This document shows positions 29,480 through 55,481 of a stretch of 64,000 nt of DNA, piece by piece. The notes beneath the pieces are model-generated. The model was given only the letters and a program-made list of their open reading frames with translations, was not told the DNA's origin and made no database searches. This stretch comes from Syngnathus acus (taxonomy: Eukaryota > Chordata > Actinopteri > Syngnathiformes > Syngnathidae): the NCBI RefSeq assembly GCF_901709675.1, contig NC_051090.1, positions 4,332,342 through 4,396,341 of the forward strand. The letters are read 5' to 3'. Positions within the stretch are counted from its first letter, which is position 1; each line of letters begins with the position of its first letter. The position numbers were made by a program, and so were the translations under genes.

Positions 29480-30370
29480 GTGAGTCCATGCGTGCGCTTT
29501 GCTTTTGTGTTGGAAGTTGAAACTGGAAAGTGATTTTTTTTTTGGGGGGGGGGCTTGCCTCGACCACAAACTCGGAGCTGTCGGTTTAATTGACAGATTT
29601 TGCGCAACTTTCCCGTTTTTGGCAAACAGGCTGTTTCGTAATGTAAATCTTGCAAATCTGATCGCAGCCCTCAGGCAGGGCAAAGTTCACCTGGCAGATG
29701 TTATGTTGCCTAAAACAAAAGGAGTGTCCCTGCCCAGCTGCTCTTATTTGACGCGTGTTCTTTTGACAGCACGGAACCACATTCAGCAGGATTTCTCGAA
29801 ATCGTTCAAAGTGGTAGTGCTGAGCGATTAGTTTAGTTTTATTGCTTAAAGTGAGTTGATTAGTCTGGGCTGTTAGGGGCAGTGATTAGTTGAATCTTTG
29901 GGTTTGGATCCATGTTTTGACAGGAAGCATATTCAAACTTTCAAATCTTGTTCAACAGGAGCGTTAAAGCCAATTTGACTTAATGTCATTTTCATTTTTT
30001 ATAATAGTAGTCAGCAATTGTGTGATACTTTCTTTGCATACAGAAAATAGAAGTTGCTTGGCAAAGCATTAAGCTCCAATAAGAAGGTCAGTTTAAGTGA
30101 GACTCCTTTTTTTTTATTTTAAGTAGATCAAATTTGAATTGGGACACACAAGCTATTAAGAAGCCACTATCTGTGGTTCCCTGATGGGATATATATATAT
30201 GTATGGGATTGGATAGTGTAGTTTCTACCTAGAGGGACAGAAATAGATTTCTTTCTGTACATCTATTTCACGCAATATAAAAAAGGAGAAAAAAATTGCC
30301 ATAACGTTGTTATTCTTTTCTACCCCGCTCAGTTTTTAGCACCACCCCGAGTTTGGAAAGCTGAGCCGCT

Positions 30371-43473
<13,103 letters not shown>

Positions 43474-46276
43474 CTATAAAATTATTATTTTTTTGGTTCA
43501 GAAACTTCAAACTCATTCGTCCTGCTTATTTTTTTTGGACTGGACCTTTCACTGCTGTGCCAAGTGTCACTAACCTCTGAGGAGATTGAGTTTGAAAGAA
43601 ACTCTTCTCGCTCTCTCGCTGACGGACTTCGGGACTTTCTCCTTTCATTTTTATTTTATTTTTTTCTTGGCCACACATCCGTCACAGCCGAGGAAGCACC
43701 TTGGGAGATACACCAAGGTTCTGTTTCCAGAGGACGGTTCGCCGAACAACGAGATTCAATTACTGCTGGTTCAAAAAACACTTCATTGACACTGGTTAAA
43801 TATTCCTCTTGTCATATTTTTCACATTTCTACTAGAATCAATAAATGGAACTATAGAGGATGATGAATGTGTTTTTCATGACTGAGCTTGAGAAATCATT
43901 TTTCAACTCTGCACAAAAGTCACGTTCAAATTTTCCCTAATTAGAGAATTTTATCTTTCATGCAAAATCCCACTCAAGCTCTTTGTTGGCAATAATTTTG
44001 GCCTTTTCAGAGCGAAGCGTCTCTCTCGAACTTTAAACGCCCTGTTTGCAGGCTGGAGACGAATCAGGAAACACTTGAAAGCGTCGCCCCTTTCACGCCG
44101 CCCCCCCCTCACACATTTGATTGCCGATTGTCCCCTCGCCAAGTGATTTAGTAGCTGATTGGCGAGTCGTATTGAGTAAATTCTTGCCATCTGGATGGTT
44201 TTTTTTGGGTCTCATTTAAGATTCTTGGTTGACTCTTTCGGTGATTAAAAATGGCTCACATGGCATTCCACCAATTGTAATAAATGTAAATGTGTATTCA
44301 TGACTATTTTGGTCATTTTATGCTAAGATAGTTGAGCAAAAAATATCTCACATCTTTTACAGGGGACTTGTGTTTTTTCAATTGTTTGTATACAAAGATT
44401 CCGGTCGACCTATGTTTCGTAAACAACTGTATTCATCGTTAAAGTATTTAACACAAACAACCTTCACATGAGACTCATCAATAGCATTAGCTAGCTAGCA
44501 TACTAGTCTTAATAAGCAGCTAGCACAAACTGACAAGACCACGCAAAATATGTGCTCTACCATGTTTATTAAAATAACCTTTTGACATATTATAAACATA
44601 ATAAATGTGGAATGTAACATGCGCAGATAAGAATTAACTAGTAGCCGAAGAGCGGGCGGGGTGAGCAGTGGCTTATTTTCATGAGACAGGAAAGTAAAAC
44701 GCAATCAATGAGTTACTCGATGTATGGGAGTGTTAATTGAACAATAAATCACAAAGCATAAAGATGCGCTGCGTACAATTTTTTTTATTTTAATAAAACC
44801 TCCACAGGACAGGGGAAAAAAAAAAAAGCAGAACACTTGGCAAGATTGTGTGTTTCAGTCACACACACATTTGCTCTCCATCCATTAACAGCATGGTTGG
44901 TGTGGAAAGGGGGGGGGGTGATATGGAGGGCAGCTCTCATTATTTGGGCTGCGCTGCAGAGTGAAAAGCGCTGGGATTGCTTTCATTACAGCGCCAAATG
45001 AAATAGCGGAGGCTGATTACCCGCGTGACGGAGAGACGAGGCGTGCTGGATCACTCCGTTGGGGAGGGGGGCGGGCGAGCAAGGTGGAGATACTGTTAAA
45101 AAAAAAAAATCTTGAATGTGTGACAGACATTGACATTGAGAATGGCAGGGGGGTGCTGCCATGGTCCCATTTTTTCCAGCAAGACCCCCTGGGGAAAAAT
45201 GTGAAATGTAACGACAGTGGCAGCACAGCATGTTGGAATCAAAGAATATCGTCCTCACTTCAATTGCACCAATCGTTCTTTCTTTCCATTTGCGACATCG
45301 ACATTCAAGTAATTCATTTATCAATAGTACTACGTCATGTAATTCTGCAAATACATTGACCATTCCTGTAGAATGGTTCAAAATGGAATGTTGGTGTGAG
45401 TTAAGTAGTTCTGATGTGAATTTTTCATTTTCATTTCCAATTGACTCTCGTCTTCCAGCTCTCGTTTGCAGGTCCTAATTGAAGCAAAAGCTCCGTTCTG
45501 TCACGAATCCCAGCGCCAGTATCGCCTTCCTGCTAGACTGTGTTCGCATGCAGCTGTCGTGACTTTGAGTCTGTGTGTGCACGTGTGTGTGCAATGTCAG
45601 GTGTGGTGGTGGTGGGTGTCAATCACGAGACATCGGCGGCGGTGGCAGCTGTTCAGCCATTGCAGTTGGCCCGGCGGAATAAACCCAGACCAAAATATTC
45701 AAATCTACTTGCAAATAATCTACCTGGAGATTGCCAGTGGGAATGATTCGCTGATCTCAGCGTGTTTAGCGCAAAAGCTAACTTAGGCGTGTCCGATTTG
45801 TTTTCATGACAACAATAGTTCTGTTTCTGTGCAACTGTATTTATATCTACGCTCGGAGCGTGTTCAGCGCCACAAGTGAGAAACTGCACACGCGTGACGG
45901 GCTTTAAGACCAGCCCGCTGTGCTTCACTTATCCTTCGACCGAGACACGCTAAATCCTGCACTTGTGGCAGGGGGCCTGGAGGACAAAGTGTGGAGGTCA
46001 AATTAGGCGTGTGTGTGTGTGTGTGTCCTTGCATGCGTGCCTTGCCGGAAGATTGCAATCAGAAATGGTTTGCAGAGAAAGCAGCTGCTGTTTTGAGGGA
46101 TTTGCAAGTTATTTTAAGGAAGGATTTGTCAGGGGTTTTCCATTGAAAGACATTGAGCAGGTCCCACGCTGTGAATGGAGCTAGTCAAGCATGACCTCCA
46201 CCAAGTAGCAAATCATGCAAGGCAAAAGCTAGATTGCTAGTTCAAGTATATCTGGGCTAGCCGGATTGATAGCATA

Positions 46277-46320
46277 ATGAACTAGTGGTTAGCATGTCCG
46301 CCTCATAATCAGGATTAAGT
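46277..46320 (+). repeat. Dispersed fish repeat fragment (AGTGGTTAGCATGTCCGCCT)
   Basis: ACTAGTGGTTAGCATGTCCG followed by CCTC is the left part of the repeat family also seen at 7905-8085. A further piece (AACTGCCTCACAG then GGTTCGATTGCCG) lies at 46775-46830. The internal GGTTCGATT resembles a tRNA B box, but there is no tRNA fold. Confidence 0.55.
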
Positions 46321-46976
46321 ACCTTTTCAATTATTTACTTAAAGTTGTCTAGTTTTGCCACGAAAAGACAAAGCTCAATAAAAATTGTGATTTTTTTTTT
46401 TTCAAAATTTGCTTTTTATTTGCCTAATTTATATTTGACTTAAAAAAATCAAATAATATTTAATCTGCAATTTTTTTTTTTATACACACACCATAAAATC
46501 CATCACGTTTGTAGTGTCGCCACACGTTTCACAAACACAAATCATTCAAATCGTCCCCAGAGTGGGGATCATGATGACAGGGGGCGGGCTGATCCTTTTG
46601 TCCTCCTGTCGTGTTCACATTAGTCATATGCAAATGCAAATTGCGCATTGAGAATCACACAAATCCACCGTGTCTAAACCCTCACAGAGAACTGGCGACG
46701 GTTATTTAGTTAACATGATATATAAGGTGATTGACCCACTTACGGAAAAAAGCCCATTTGTGAGTGTTAATGAGCCGCACAACTGCCTCACAGTTGAATG
46801 GTTCTGGGTTCGATTGCCGTCATTCTAAATTTTCTGTACATACAGTACACCAGAGGGTGTGCATACATATGCAACTTCATTGCATTCAAGTTGTTTTTTA
46901 AGATTTCTTTTTTTAGATGTACATGTAATAGGTTCCTTTAGTGGTGGGAAAAAATATACTTTATCATTTTAAGAAG

Positions 46977-47005
46977 GGGTGTGTAGACTTTTTATATACA
47001 CTCCA
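46977..47005 (-). mobile_element. Tc1-like transposon terminal sequence
   Basis: On the minus strand AGTGTATATAAAAAGTCTAC followed by ACACCCC matches the common fish Tc1-type end CAGTGGATATAAAAAGTCTA. Only the terminus was recognised and no intact transposase follows. Confidence 0.5.
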
Positions 47006-48038
47006 ACCTGAGATTACTGTGCAGTGAATCTCCATGGACATTAACATTTGCTCTTTTTCAAATAGCAACAGGCTCTGCTCATCCTCAACAGACGAATAGA
47101 AGCGTTTGTGACCTTTTTCTGGGAGAAGGTTGTGCTTTTCACATCCCTGCTGTCTTTCTACATCACAATTCAAAGTGCGGAACCAGGAGTAATCTCTGTG
47201 AGGTGAGCGTGAAATGCCACTCTTGTCAGTTTCTGACCGTTCTTTGCTGCACAATGCACTGCAATATTGCTATATTATCGGTTTACATTTTGTTGCTGCA
47301 CCATTTGTTTTCCAGCATTAGCATTAGCATTAGCATTAAGATAATGACCCGAAAGACTAAGTGGTTGTTTTTACTAAATTAGGTGTGATCTTTTTTTTAC
47401 TTCAGTTGCGAGTGAAAGTAATTAATGAAAAGTTTGCAATTGGTGTGGCACTATTTTTGTCTAAACGCCGCTTGGCATCTTTTTGAATGTTTTTCTAAAT
47501 AAGTGACGCTAACACATGACCGTATCAATAATGTAGATTTGTGCAAAGGGTCAACATGTGATTTTTCTATCATCACACTCACATACTCACGACACATTAA
47601 AATCTGACAAACATCAAACAGCTTTTTATTTTATTGACTAGATCATGGAACCAGACTACCACGATGAAATCATTTGCATCCAGCACTCCTAATCACTACT
47701 AGTGGTTAGTTGATGTCCGAGTGGTTTCTAGATATGCTGATGAAGAAACACAAACTTGGTCACAAGATAATTGACAAAATGTCTAATGAGAGCGCATCAA
47801 AAGGTGGCGCTCTACCGCCACCATCAGGACAAATGTGGTTGTTGCACCAGTAGTGGTAAAGTTCCAAGAGCAGAACTCATCCCCCTCATTAAAAAATAAA
47901 AATACATTTCTTAAATCTTCTTTACTCGAATCATCCCATTTACAATCCCAGTACCATGGCGGCTGTTATGCACATAGAGCACAAAATCCACCTCGGGTGA
48001 GTGCAACAAACGTTTTCACAGAAAATATACGAATCAAG

Positions 48039-48040
<2 letters not shown>

Positions 48041-48076
<36 letters not shown>
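48041..48076 (+). repeat. (TG)n microsatellite
   Basis: About 18 uninterrupted GT units lie 570 bp downstream of the receptor stop codon, within its probable 3' UTR. Confidence 0.95.
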
Positions 48077-48077
<1 letters not shown>

Positions 48078-48647
48078 GGTGGGCGGGGCTGCTGGGTTGC
48101 ATATAGCACATGCAAAACAAGCAAACAAAAAGTGCCTAACTAAATTCTACATTTAAAAAATAAAACAGCCTCAACACAAGCTGGAAACGCTTCTGATTTT
48201 TTTTTTTCTTTTAGTCCATGAAACATTTTAAATACAAACACGTTAAGTTTACATTTGTTGTACATAGTGGCTTTCATTAGTCTAGAATCTGGATTCATTT
48301 TATCCTGATCCAAATCAAACTGACCATAGTGCATTGTGAGCCTCTCAGCAGCCGTAATATTAGGAACACCGCGTCTAATGCAAAAGCTGGATCAAATAAT
48401 TAAGAAATAAAAGGCCCCCAAGGTGAACACATTTTTAGCGCTACAACTGGGCCACATTATAGATTTGGTTGTCATAAATATATATAAATTTTTTAAATAC
48501 GTTGAATTTGAATCCAGAAGTTATATTTCTTTTTGTGCCATTTCTGTTTGATGTATTTTTCCGCCTGTAAAATATGTGCCTTACTCAAGGTTAGGAAATA
48601 TTGCATTAGCCAGTGCAGGTGTGCCTAAAGTTCTGGCTTTCTTTCTG

Positions 48648-49808
48648 TCAGAACTTTCCGAGGGCCCCGGCCTTCACCAGCACGGCGGACAGTAGCTCGG
48701 CGGGTCCCGCCGGGTGAGGCAGCGCGGTGGCGGCGGGATCACCGCGCTTCTCATCGGCGTTGACTCCTTTGTTCAAGGTGGCCTTTCCTCCTCCTCCCAT
48801 GCTGCTCTTGCTGTTCTCCGCCGTGGGCCCCGCCGTGCCCAGGTTGGGGCTACCCGCCGCGGGCGTCCCGGTGGACTCGGCGCCGCTCTGGCAGCAGCAG
48901 AGCAGGCGGAAGAAGGCGGCCCTCATCTCCCTGCTGGACAACGTGTAGATGAGAGGGTTGAGGGCCGAGTTGAGCACGGCCAAGGCGATGAACCAGTCCA
49001 CCTCGTAGAGAACGGCGCACCCGTTGCGGCTGCAGCCCACGTCCAGGAGCAGCAGCATGAAGAGGGGCGCCCAGCACACCACAAACACCCCGAGAACGAT
49101 CACCACGGTCCTCAGCAAGGCCAGGGAGCACTCGGAAGGTCGGCTGCTCACCCTGCGCCCGCTGGACGTCACCAGGCGATAGATCCGGATGTAGAGGATG
49201 ACGATGGCCACCAGCAGGGCGCTGAAGACGCTGATGCAGAACGCCACGTAGCTCTTGGCGTACAGCGGCAGGACCGTGGAGCACGAGTCTAGGTCGTCCA
49301 AGCAGTTCCAGCCCAGGCTGGGCAGGGCGCTGAGCAGCACCGACACCAGCCAGCAGGCCGCCAAGAGGCCCAGGAGACGCCCGCGGCTGGCCGTCTCGCA
49401 CGGGCGAAGACGCACCATGGTCATGTGGCGCTCGATCCCGATGGCCAGGAGGCTGAAGGTGGATGCGCTGAGGGCCACGAACATGCTCCCCTCCCGGGCC
49501 AGCCACTGAGCCGGCGTCAGGAAGTAGGTCCTGCTCCCCGAGGTGAAGATGTTGACCACGTAAGCCACGCCGGCCAGCAGGTCGGACAGCGCCAGGTTGC
49601 CGATGAGGAAATACATGCGGCTGTGGAAACGCTTGTTCCTCCACAGGGCCAGCAGCACCGTCAGGTTCTCCAGAACGATCAGCACGCAGATGAGCAGCAG
49701 CACCGCTGTCTTGCAGGCGCCGCCGCCACGGGCCCGTTCCCACTTGCCTGAGTTGTTGTAATGGTTCACGATGACCATGTTCATGCCTTCTTCCGGCGGG
49801 GTACCCAT
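48648..49808 (-). CDS. s1pr3: Sphingosine 1-phosphate receptor, most like S1PR3
   Basis: Class A lipid GPCR at the plasma membrane. A single uninterrupted coding exon of 386 residues, as is usual for S1P receptors. N-glycosylation site Asn18 lies in NHYNNSGK. Seven hydrophobic segments are present; diagnostic motifs are GNLALSDLLAGVAY (TM2), WLAREGSMFVALSAS (TM3, with Arg105-Glu106 matching the S1P headgroup pair Arg120-Glu121 of S1PR1), ERHMTM in place of DRY, WNCL..CSTVLPLY in loop 2, CWAPLF (TM6) and NPLIYT (TM7). A Cys-Cys pair after EMRAAFFRLLCC is a palmitoylation candidate. Closest to S1PR3 by KRFHSRMYF, AFCISVF and RIYRLVTSSGRRVSS; the tail is unlike any paralogue. Subtype is probable, family certain. 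Coding GC content is far above the flanks. A 5' non-coding exon is likely (see 50361). Confidence 0.93.
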   Translation of the reverse strand: MGTPPEEGMNMVIVNHYNNSGKWERARGGGACKTAVLLLICVLIVLENLTVLLALWRNKRFHSRMYFLIGNLALSDLLAGVAYVVNIFTSGSRTYFLTPAQWLAREGSMFVALSASTFSLLAIGIERHMTMVRLRPCETASRGRLLGLLAACWLVSVLLSALPSLGWNCLDDLDSCSTVLPLYAKSYVAFCISVFSALLVAIVILYIRIYRLVTSSGRRVSSRPSECSLALLRTVVIVLGVFVVCWAPLFMLLLLDVGCSRNGCAVLYEVDWFIALAVLNSALNPLIYTLSSREMRAAFFRLLCCCQSGAESTGTPAAGSPNLGTAGPTAENSKSSMGGGGKATLNKGVNADEKRGDPAATALPHPAGPAELLSAVLVKAGALGKF

Positions 49809-50360
49809 GCTGCCTCTTCACCCCCCACCACCACCCAGTTCCCTCGCTCAAACGGCAGAGGGCGCCACAGCACTGGACTCAGGGGACTGGCATCCTACGA
49901 CAGCCGCCTCAGGATGATCTGCCAATCAGATGCAAAGGTAGGATTTTTAAAAAATTCTATTTTTATTATTTTACTGCACGTTTACACATTTTTTAACATC
50001 TGTCTTGAAACTACAGATAGAAAAAATAGCCTTTCGACTAACTGTGGCGCTTTTACCGCATTGTTTATAAATGTGCATTGCCTCCTGTTAAATACGTACA
50101 TGTTCATAGGAGGAGCAGAAATACGGTAATTCAAACATAACCGTTATTGATGAAATAGCTTAATTGATTTTTTTTAATGACTACCTTTTTATGGTAGGAT
50201 TAAATGTTAGAAATGAACTAAAAGTGCAAATTGTGCATTCCGACACGTATTATGCATGATCTGTTTTAATCAACTTTCAAATACATGCAACTCTTCAATG
50301 AAACAAAAATTGAATAAGGTTCAGTTTTGTTGTCGTGAGAAAAAAAAAAAAAGTACTCAC

Positions 50361-50440
50361 CACATTTGAATTCATCATTGGTCCATAAAGCTCTCAGTGC
50401 GCTTATTGTCCTTATTTAAACATATCCCGCCGCTTCATAA
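50361..50440 (-). promoter_or_regulatory. Candidate non-coding first exon of the S1P receptor gene
   Basis: On the minus strand, TTCAAATGTG|GTGAGTAC is a strong donor (exon end 50361), preceded by GC-richer DNA with TTTAAATAAG nearby. S1P receptor genes commonly have a non-coding exon upstream of the single coding exon. A possible acceptor is GATTGGCAG| just upstream of the coding start (about 49919). The left border is not visible. Confidence 0.3.
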
Positions 50441-53400
50441 ATGCAAAAAAAAAAAAAAAGCAAGTGGAGCGTAACGGTTGTCCAGTCAGTATGGTGGCAA
50501 AAGTTGTGTGAAGTTTTTTTGGAAGTGCTCAGTCCTGCTGCCTGCTCTCCCAAACAGAGGAGTGCTCTCAGACTGATGCAGGGCGGTTCTTGTGCCGTCA
50601 GCTCCTCCCTTACTCTTAACTTTCTTCACGTCCAGGAATCATGCGTGGACGTCACTTGCTGTGCATGCTTTATTAAACCATTGGACCTTTATTACTTAAA
50701 AAAAAAAAAAGTATTGTATGTACTAATGTAACAAAAAGAGCAATGTAGAAATGAAAGAAGTCATCGTTATTTTTTTTTCCTTCTCAAAAGTAGGTTAAAT
50801 ATGTTTTCTGATTAATTATGATGAATTATGATTATAGTGCAACCACAAAAATAAAAATATTACAGATGTGACAGCTTCAAAAATTCCTGCAGTGGTCAAG
50901 GAAATGAATGCATTTGATGCCCAATGTCAAATCTTGAGTTTATCTCAGTCTAGACATCAAAATGAAAGCTTTTCACTTTGTTTTCCTTTTATGGGGAAAT
51001 CACACAGGCCATCAGTGTTCTAACCTCATGAATGTTTTTCCTCTTTGACGCGGCATGTTTTTTTTCTTTCCAAAGTGACTAACGACTACGCTCCGTTTGT
51101 CACTGGAGTGTATGAGATAGGTCAGACCTCTCCCATTGGACAGGACCAAAATGGACGTGAATCGGAAGAGTCATTCCGCGTGATGCCTTTCTGGCAAAGT
51201 GGTAACTAAATGAGGCATTGAGGTCAAAATGGAGATTCCTCCTGCGTTGATTTGTTCTGTTGAAAGCGTATTAACGGTCGAGGCAAATGTGACACTTGCA
51301 GTGAAATTTGTTTTGGTGGGAGGTCAGTTGGACGTTGGAGCAACATGAATGACCTTCAAAGCTGTTGACTTTACCCTGAGCAGGCATCGACAGATGCGCA
51401 CATACTCCGATGGCCTAACCCCGATTTAAAACCTTAACTTCAAATTATTCATTCAGCAAATCTACTTGCATGAAAATTAGTTACAGAACCACACTCACCG
51501 CATGACTGGCTTCAAGCTAACCCTAACTCCAAACCACAACTTGAAACAATCCCTCCCTCGAAACTCTAACCACTTCAGTGACGATGGAAAAAAAGCAAAA
51601 GTAGCTGCATGATTGGTAAATTGTGGGAAAAAAAACATAGCCTGTGTTTATTTGCGTGCACCGGGCTGCATTCAGTTCACACGTGCGGCGACGCACTGAG
51701 TCATGACGCCGTGACGTAAGCCAGCGCTGATGAGGCGGACGTTTGGGAATGTCAAAGGCAGATGGGAACAATGGAGAAGTTGCATGGCCCTGAAGGATCT
51801 TCACTTTTCCTTTTGAACCTTCTGAACTTTCTGTATATAAATATATAATGGACAAAAGGACGCCATATTTCGCTTCATTGTATATATTCTACATCTTCCA
51901 CAAAGGAAACAATGTCTGTCGGGGGGGGGGGGGGGGGGGGTCTGCAAGTCGAGCAGAGAGTGAGATAATGTATCAGATGTTGGCGGGGCTTTCTGGTGGT
52001 TTATCAGCAGAGCTCCTGGGGTCTTTAAGGGCACCAGGTGACCGCTTGTCTGGAGAACAGCTTTGCTGCATCTTTCAGATAACCCTTTTTTTTTTATCTG
52101 CACCCGACTCAAAATAATGCCATCAAAGTGTGCGCTAAAGGAAGGAAGGAAGAAAGCATGACAGGACGTATGTCTTGTAGAATGCTAGGGTGAAGATCTG
52201 CCAGGGATTGCTAAACAAAGCTGCTGTGTTGTTGGATGCTGACTTTAGGGTTAGCTATTAGCATTAGCTTCCGGTATATGTGAACTCCCCCCTGGTCGAA
52301 TGGAAAATAAATGTAAATTTCACATGAGCACTGGTGGGAATGCGGTGGAGAGGTTTTTGTCCCAAATGAAATGTAAAGAGGATTAACGGTAACATCTGTG
52401 GGATGATGCGAAATTGCTGATTGTCACGATTGGTGACTTTCGTATGCCGTGATTTAGTTCTTGGGAAGAGTGCTTATAAACCTGCCACAATGTCTGAACT
52501 CTTCAAGTAATCACTCTGGAACTCAAGTCCACATCCTCATGGCATCATTTATTTTCTTTATGATAGGAAAGTTAACTCTGCCTGAGGAATATGATGGAAA
52601 TAGATGGGATGAGTAAACAACCATCGCTGGCTTTCTCACAACTGCTTTGGTGACCTCTGGGAACGCTTATAAAATATGGTGCATGTGCGTGCGTGCGTGG
52701 TTTTTATGTCCCTGTAAGGACCAGTCTGAATAAAAAAGTGAAGACAGTTTTAGAAAGTGCGGCCCGTTTAAGTGTCACAATGGCGCTTTTGCTTTCATTT
52801 CAAAGGTGGATGTTGGCATTGACATTTACAGTTATGGCATAAAGCTCTCGCCATGACGCTGAATAAGGAAAGACATATTAATGGGAAGTCACGTCCAAAT
52901 GTAATAAGTGCGGTTTTATGCAGCCCAGCTTTTTACAAATGTCTGATCTTTTCATTTCCTACATTTGGGAATCATCGTGACCACCGAGGAAAGACATGTC
53001 TTGGAATACGACACATCATCATTCCTTCATTCACGTCAACGGCTGTTACGTCACACAGATGGTAACGTTTATATCTCGCTCACCGCAGACTTTGCCCCTA
53101 CATAACCCCGTGAAGGAAATGTTGCTCATTTGTGTAATTCCGTGTGAAAACAGTTTACGTAAAACATTAGCTGCTCTACTTTGATGTAGCTCAGCTGAAC
53201 CGTCCACTTCATACCTATATGAAAACCAAAATGTAATATCCTTGGGAGAAAATAGTTGGATATATATTTATGTATATTTACAATTACAGTATAAAAGTTG
53301 ACAGATTGGGACCACACAAGAACACACAAAAAAAAAAAAGCTTCTCCGCCCAGCCATGCCCGCAACCACAGAGTATTTTTGTTCCGATTGACCATCCAAG

Positions 53401-55391
53401 ATCGAGCCAGTTAATGCTATTTCCTGCGCGCACAGCCACTTCATTCCGGTCTTTGTGCCAAGCTAAGCCAACCAGCGGGTGGCATTAGGAAGAGAGCAAA
53501 CATGGTATGCCCAACATGGACGTGGGAAGGAACCAAGTGCTTTGTTGATTCAGATTTTTAGGTAGCTGTTTGGTTTTGCGGACTCAACCACAGGCCTCCC
53601 AATAATTACATAAACTATAAAAAAAAAATCTGTAAATACATATGAGTAAGGTGCATTTGTCCGATTCTTATTGCTAGATAATCAAGCTAATTTTGTTATT
53701 CATTTTACATTATTTTTTAATTATTTTTTTTATCTATGTACATTTCTGAGTTTAGTATGTTTCCACCATTTTGGTCAACTATTGCCTCTAAACTCGCTGA
53801 AAGTTTTGAACAGCTCTTGTGCTGACCTCGGCAGAATCCGAGGCCAACGTGTAACCCGGCAAGGGAGCCTGTGGTAAAGAGTAATGTGTGCTTATGAATG
53901 AAAATGACTGCTGAATGTGCACTAGCGGGCTAACGGCGTCAAACTAACCCTGCCATATGATGCCACAGTGCACATAAAGAAATGACTAGATAGAGATCTG
54001 CAGCGCTGTGGTGAGCATTCAACCAGGCACAGCAGTAAGACAGGGTGACTATCCGAAAAGCCGCCCGGCTCCACGCAAACGCGGGCCCAAATAAAAGCTA
54101 AAAACACACACTTCACATCACATTAGACGAGGACACGTTGACGTGTCCAAAACACGTTCACTCCACTAGAGGTAGTGAGTGGATCCGTCACAAATTCATC
54201 CAGTAGAACTGCTAACATGTATTATTTTGGCTACCTAAGATGATTAATAAGCATGTTGTAATGTTTTGCACTTATCTCAAGTTGTCTTTCCCCATTGAAA
54301 TGAATATAAATACAATTAATCCGTTCCATCCCCTCAATAAAAAATGCCAAAATTAACGTATTTATATCAGAAAAATAGGTTGGAAACACAGTAATATTTT
54401 TTATCAGCATAACCTGAAAACAGAAAATGTGAGCAGAAAACACAATGGTAGGAGCAGTTTCATATTGCTTGTTTTACTAGCATGCTAGGCGCACTTTTGA
54501 AATAATATTGTTGTCATTATTGTCAATTCTTTTGCAGACCACCAAGCTATGACTCGCATTTCTAGAACCAGGCCTCGAGTGTCCATCCAGAGTCACTGGC
54601 GTGTTTTAAAATCTTCTTTTGAGGGCCATGTGTGTGACATATGCTGCGGTGGACTACACACATCGTCTCGCACAAAGGAGTAAACGAGTAGTGCGTGGCC
54701 TCGCTACGCCGTGGTGCACCGCCGTTTATGAGACCACCACATGACGATGCAGTCCACGCTCCATTATTAAGATCACAGCCGCCCTCCTTCGCCTCCCACC
54801 TCGCCCGGCCGCTCCTCCGACAGCCTCTCGGATGCCGCACGTTGCTTGCGATGCTTGTGTTTATAGAGAGGGAAGTGAACAAGGGCGAGGGGAGAGGTCG
54901 TATGGCATGCTGGGAAATGTGGCAGGAAAATAAACGCAGCCAACAACACCGCGTCAGATTCCTGGCTTCGTTAAGGTTTATGTGCCTTCGGTATAAACAC
55001 CGAGCTATTGTCTGAGGTCGCAATTTTCCGTCAAGAATATTTAAAGGCGACTCAGAGGTGGGAAAGGGACTAAGGCTTGCCCTCGCCTTGGCCCGGGAGC
55101 GCTTTTCCCCCCCGGTGTCTAACCCGAAGCGTCTAACAGGAAACTGAGCACATGTCTAAAATCCATTATTTTTAACAGCCTCTGCCAGCGCCGAGACACA
55201 TGGTTCTAAAAACGAGTTACTGCCTCCATATAACCAAAGCAAGAACTGGCAAATGAGTTGGGCATTGTGCAGTTTTATGTGTATTTTGGCTTCAGTCGAC
55301 ACAATTCCATCCAGGTTTGCCGGAATGAAAATTCTATAGATTAGAAATGTCCAAAAAGGCCTTTAGTGACTTCATGTTTTTTTTTCTGCAG

Positions 55392-55481
55392 CTCTCACCC
55401 AAATGGAATTGTTTGGAATGGAAGAAGTCCAAAAGATAAAGACGTGCCCGCTCTGTGGACTAAAGACTATTAAGCACAAAG
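55392..55481 (+). other. Orphan exon-like ORF with a CPLC motif
   Basis: A strong acceptor (TTTTTTTTTCTGCAG|) is followed by 90 open bases and a fair donor (CACAAAG|GTACAT). In the open frame (phase 1 in, phase 1 out) it reads ELFGMEEVQKIKTCPLCG then LKTIKHK. Two Cys two residues apart followed by a His resemble part of a zinc-binding module. No adjoining exons were found within several kb. It may be a genuine exon of an unseen gene or a relic. Confidence 0.3.

Larger units (their letters stand above)
43474..48647. other. Intergenic DNA between shd and the S1P receptor gene
   Basis: No protein-coding exon was recognised. Contents: shd 3' UTR to about 43860; (GT)n near 46006-46026; dispersed fish-repeat fragments at 46277-46320 and 46775-46830; a Tc1-type terminal sequence at 46977-47005; four tandem ATTAGC-type hexamers at about 47317-47338; and (TG)n at 48041-48076. 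TTTATT at 47625-47635 (AATAAA on the minus strand) could end the receptor transcript, giving a 1-kb 3' UTR. Confidence 0.5.

Noticed and set aside
46775-46830. Possible tRNA gene (GGTTCGATT B-box-like word)
   Set aside because: No A box, no cloverleaf, and the words match a dispersed fish repeat.
48714-49292. 192-residue plus-strand ORF opposite the receptor
   Set aside because: Antisense shadow of a GC-rich exon; composition is dominated by Gly, Ala, His and Gln with no recognisable fold.
48850-49851. 333-residue minus-strand ORF in a second frame over the receptor
   Set aside because: It is the +1 shadow of the S1P receptor frame; its high Arg/Gly/Pro/His content and lack of any domain mark it as spurious.
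51076-51120. Short exon-like block TGACTAACG... ending before GTCAGA
   Set aside because: Only 15 codons, weak acceptor (TTTCCAAAG) and weak donor, no recognisable peptide and no partner exons.
51921-51940. 20-base poly-G tract as a possible G-quadruplex control element
   Set aside because: It could form a quadruplex, but homopolymer runs are frequent in this window and assembly error is likely; nothing nearby gives it a role.
54562-55023. 153-residue minus-strand ORF and its 106-residue opposite
   Set aside because: Low-complexity composition, no homology recognised, no splice context; consistent with chance in a GC-richer patch.
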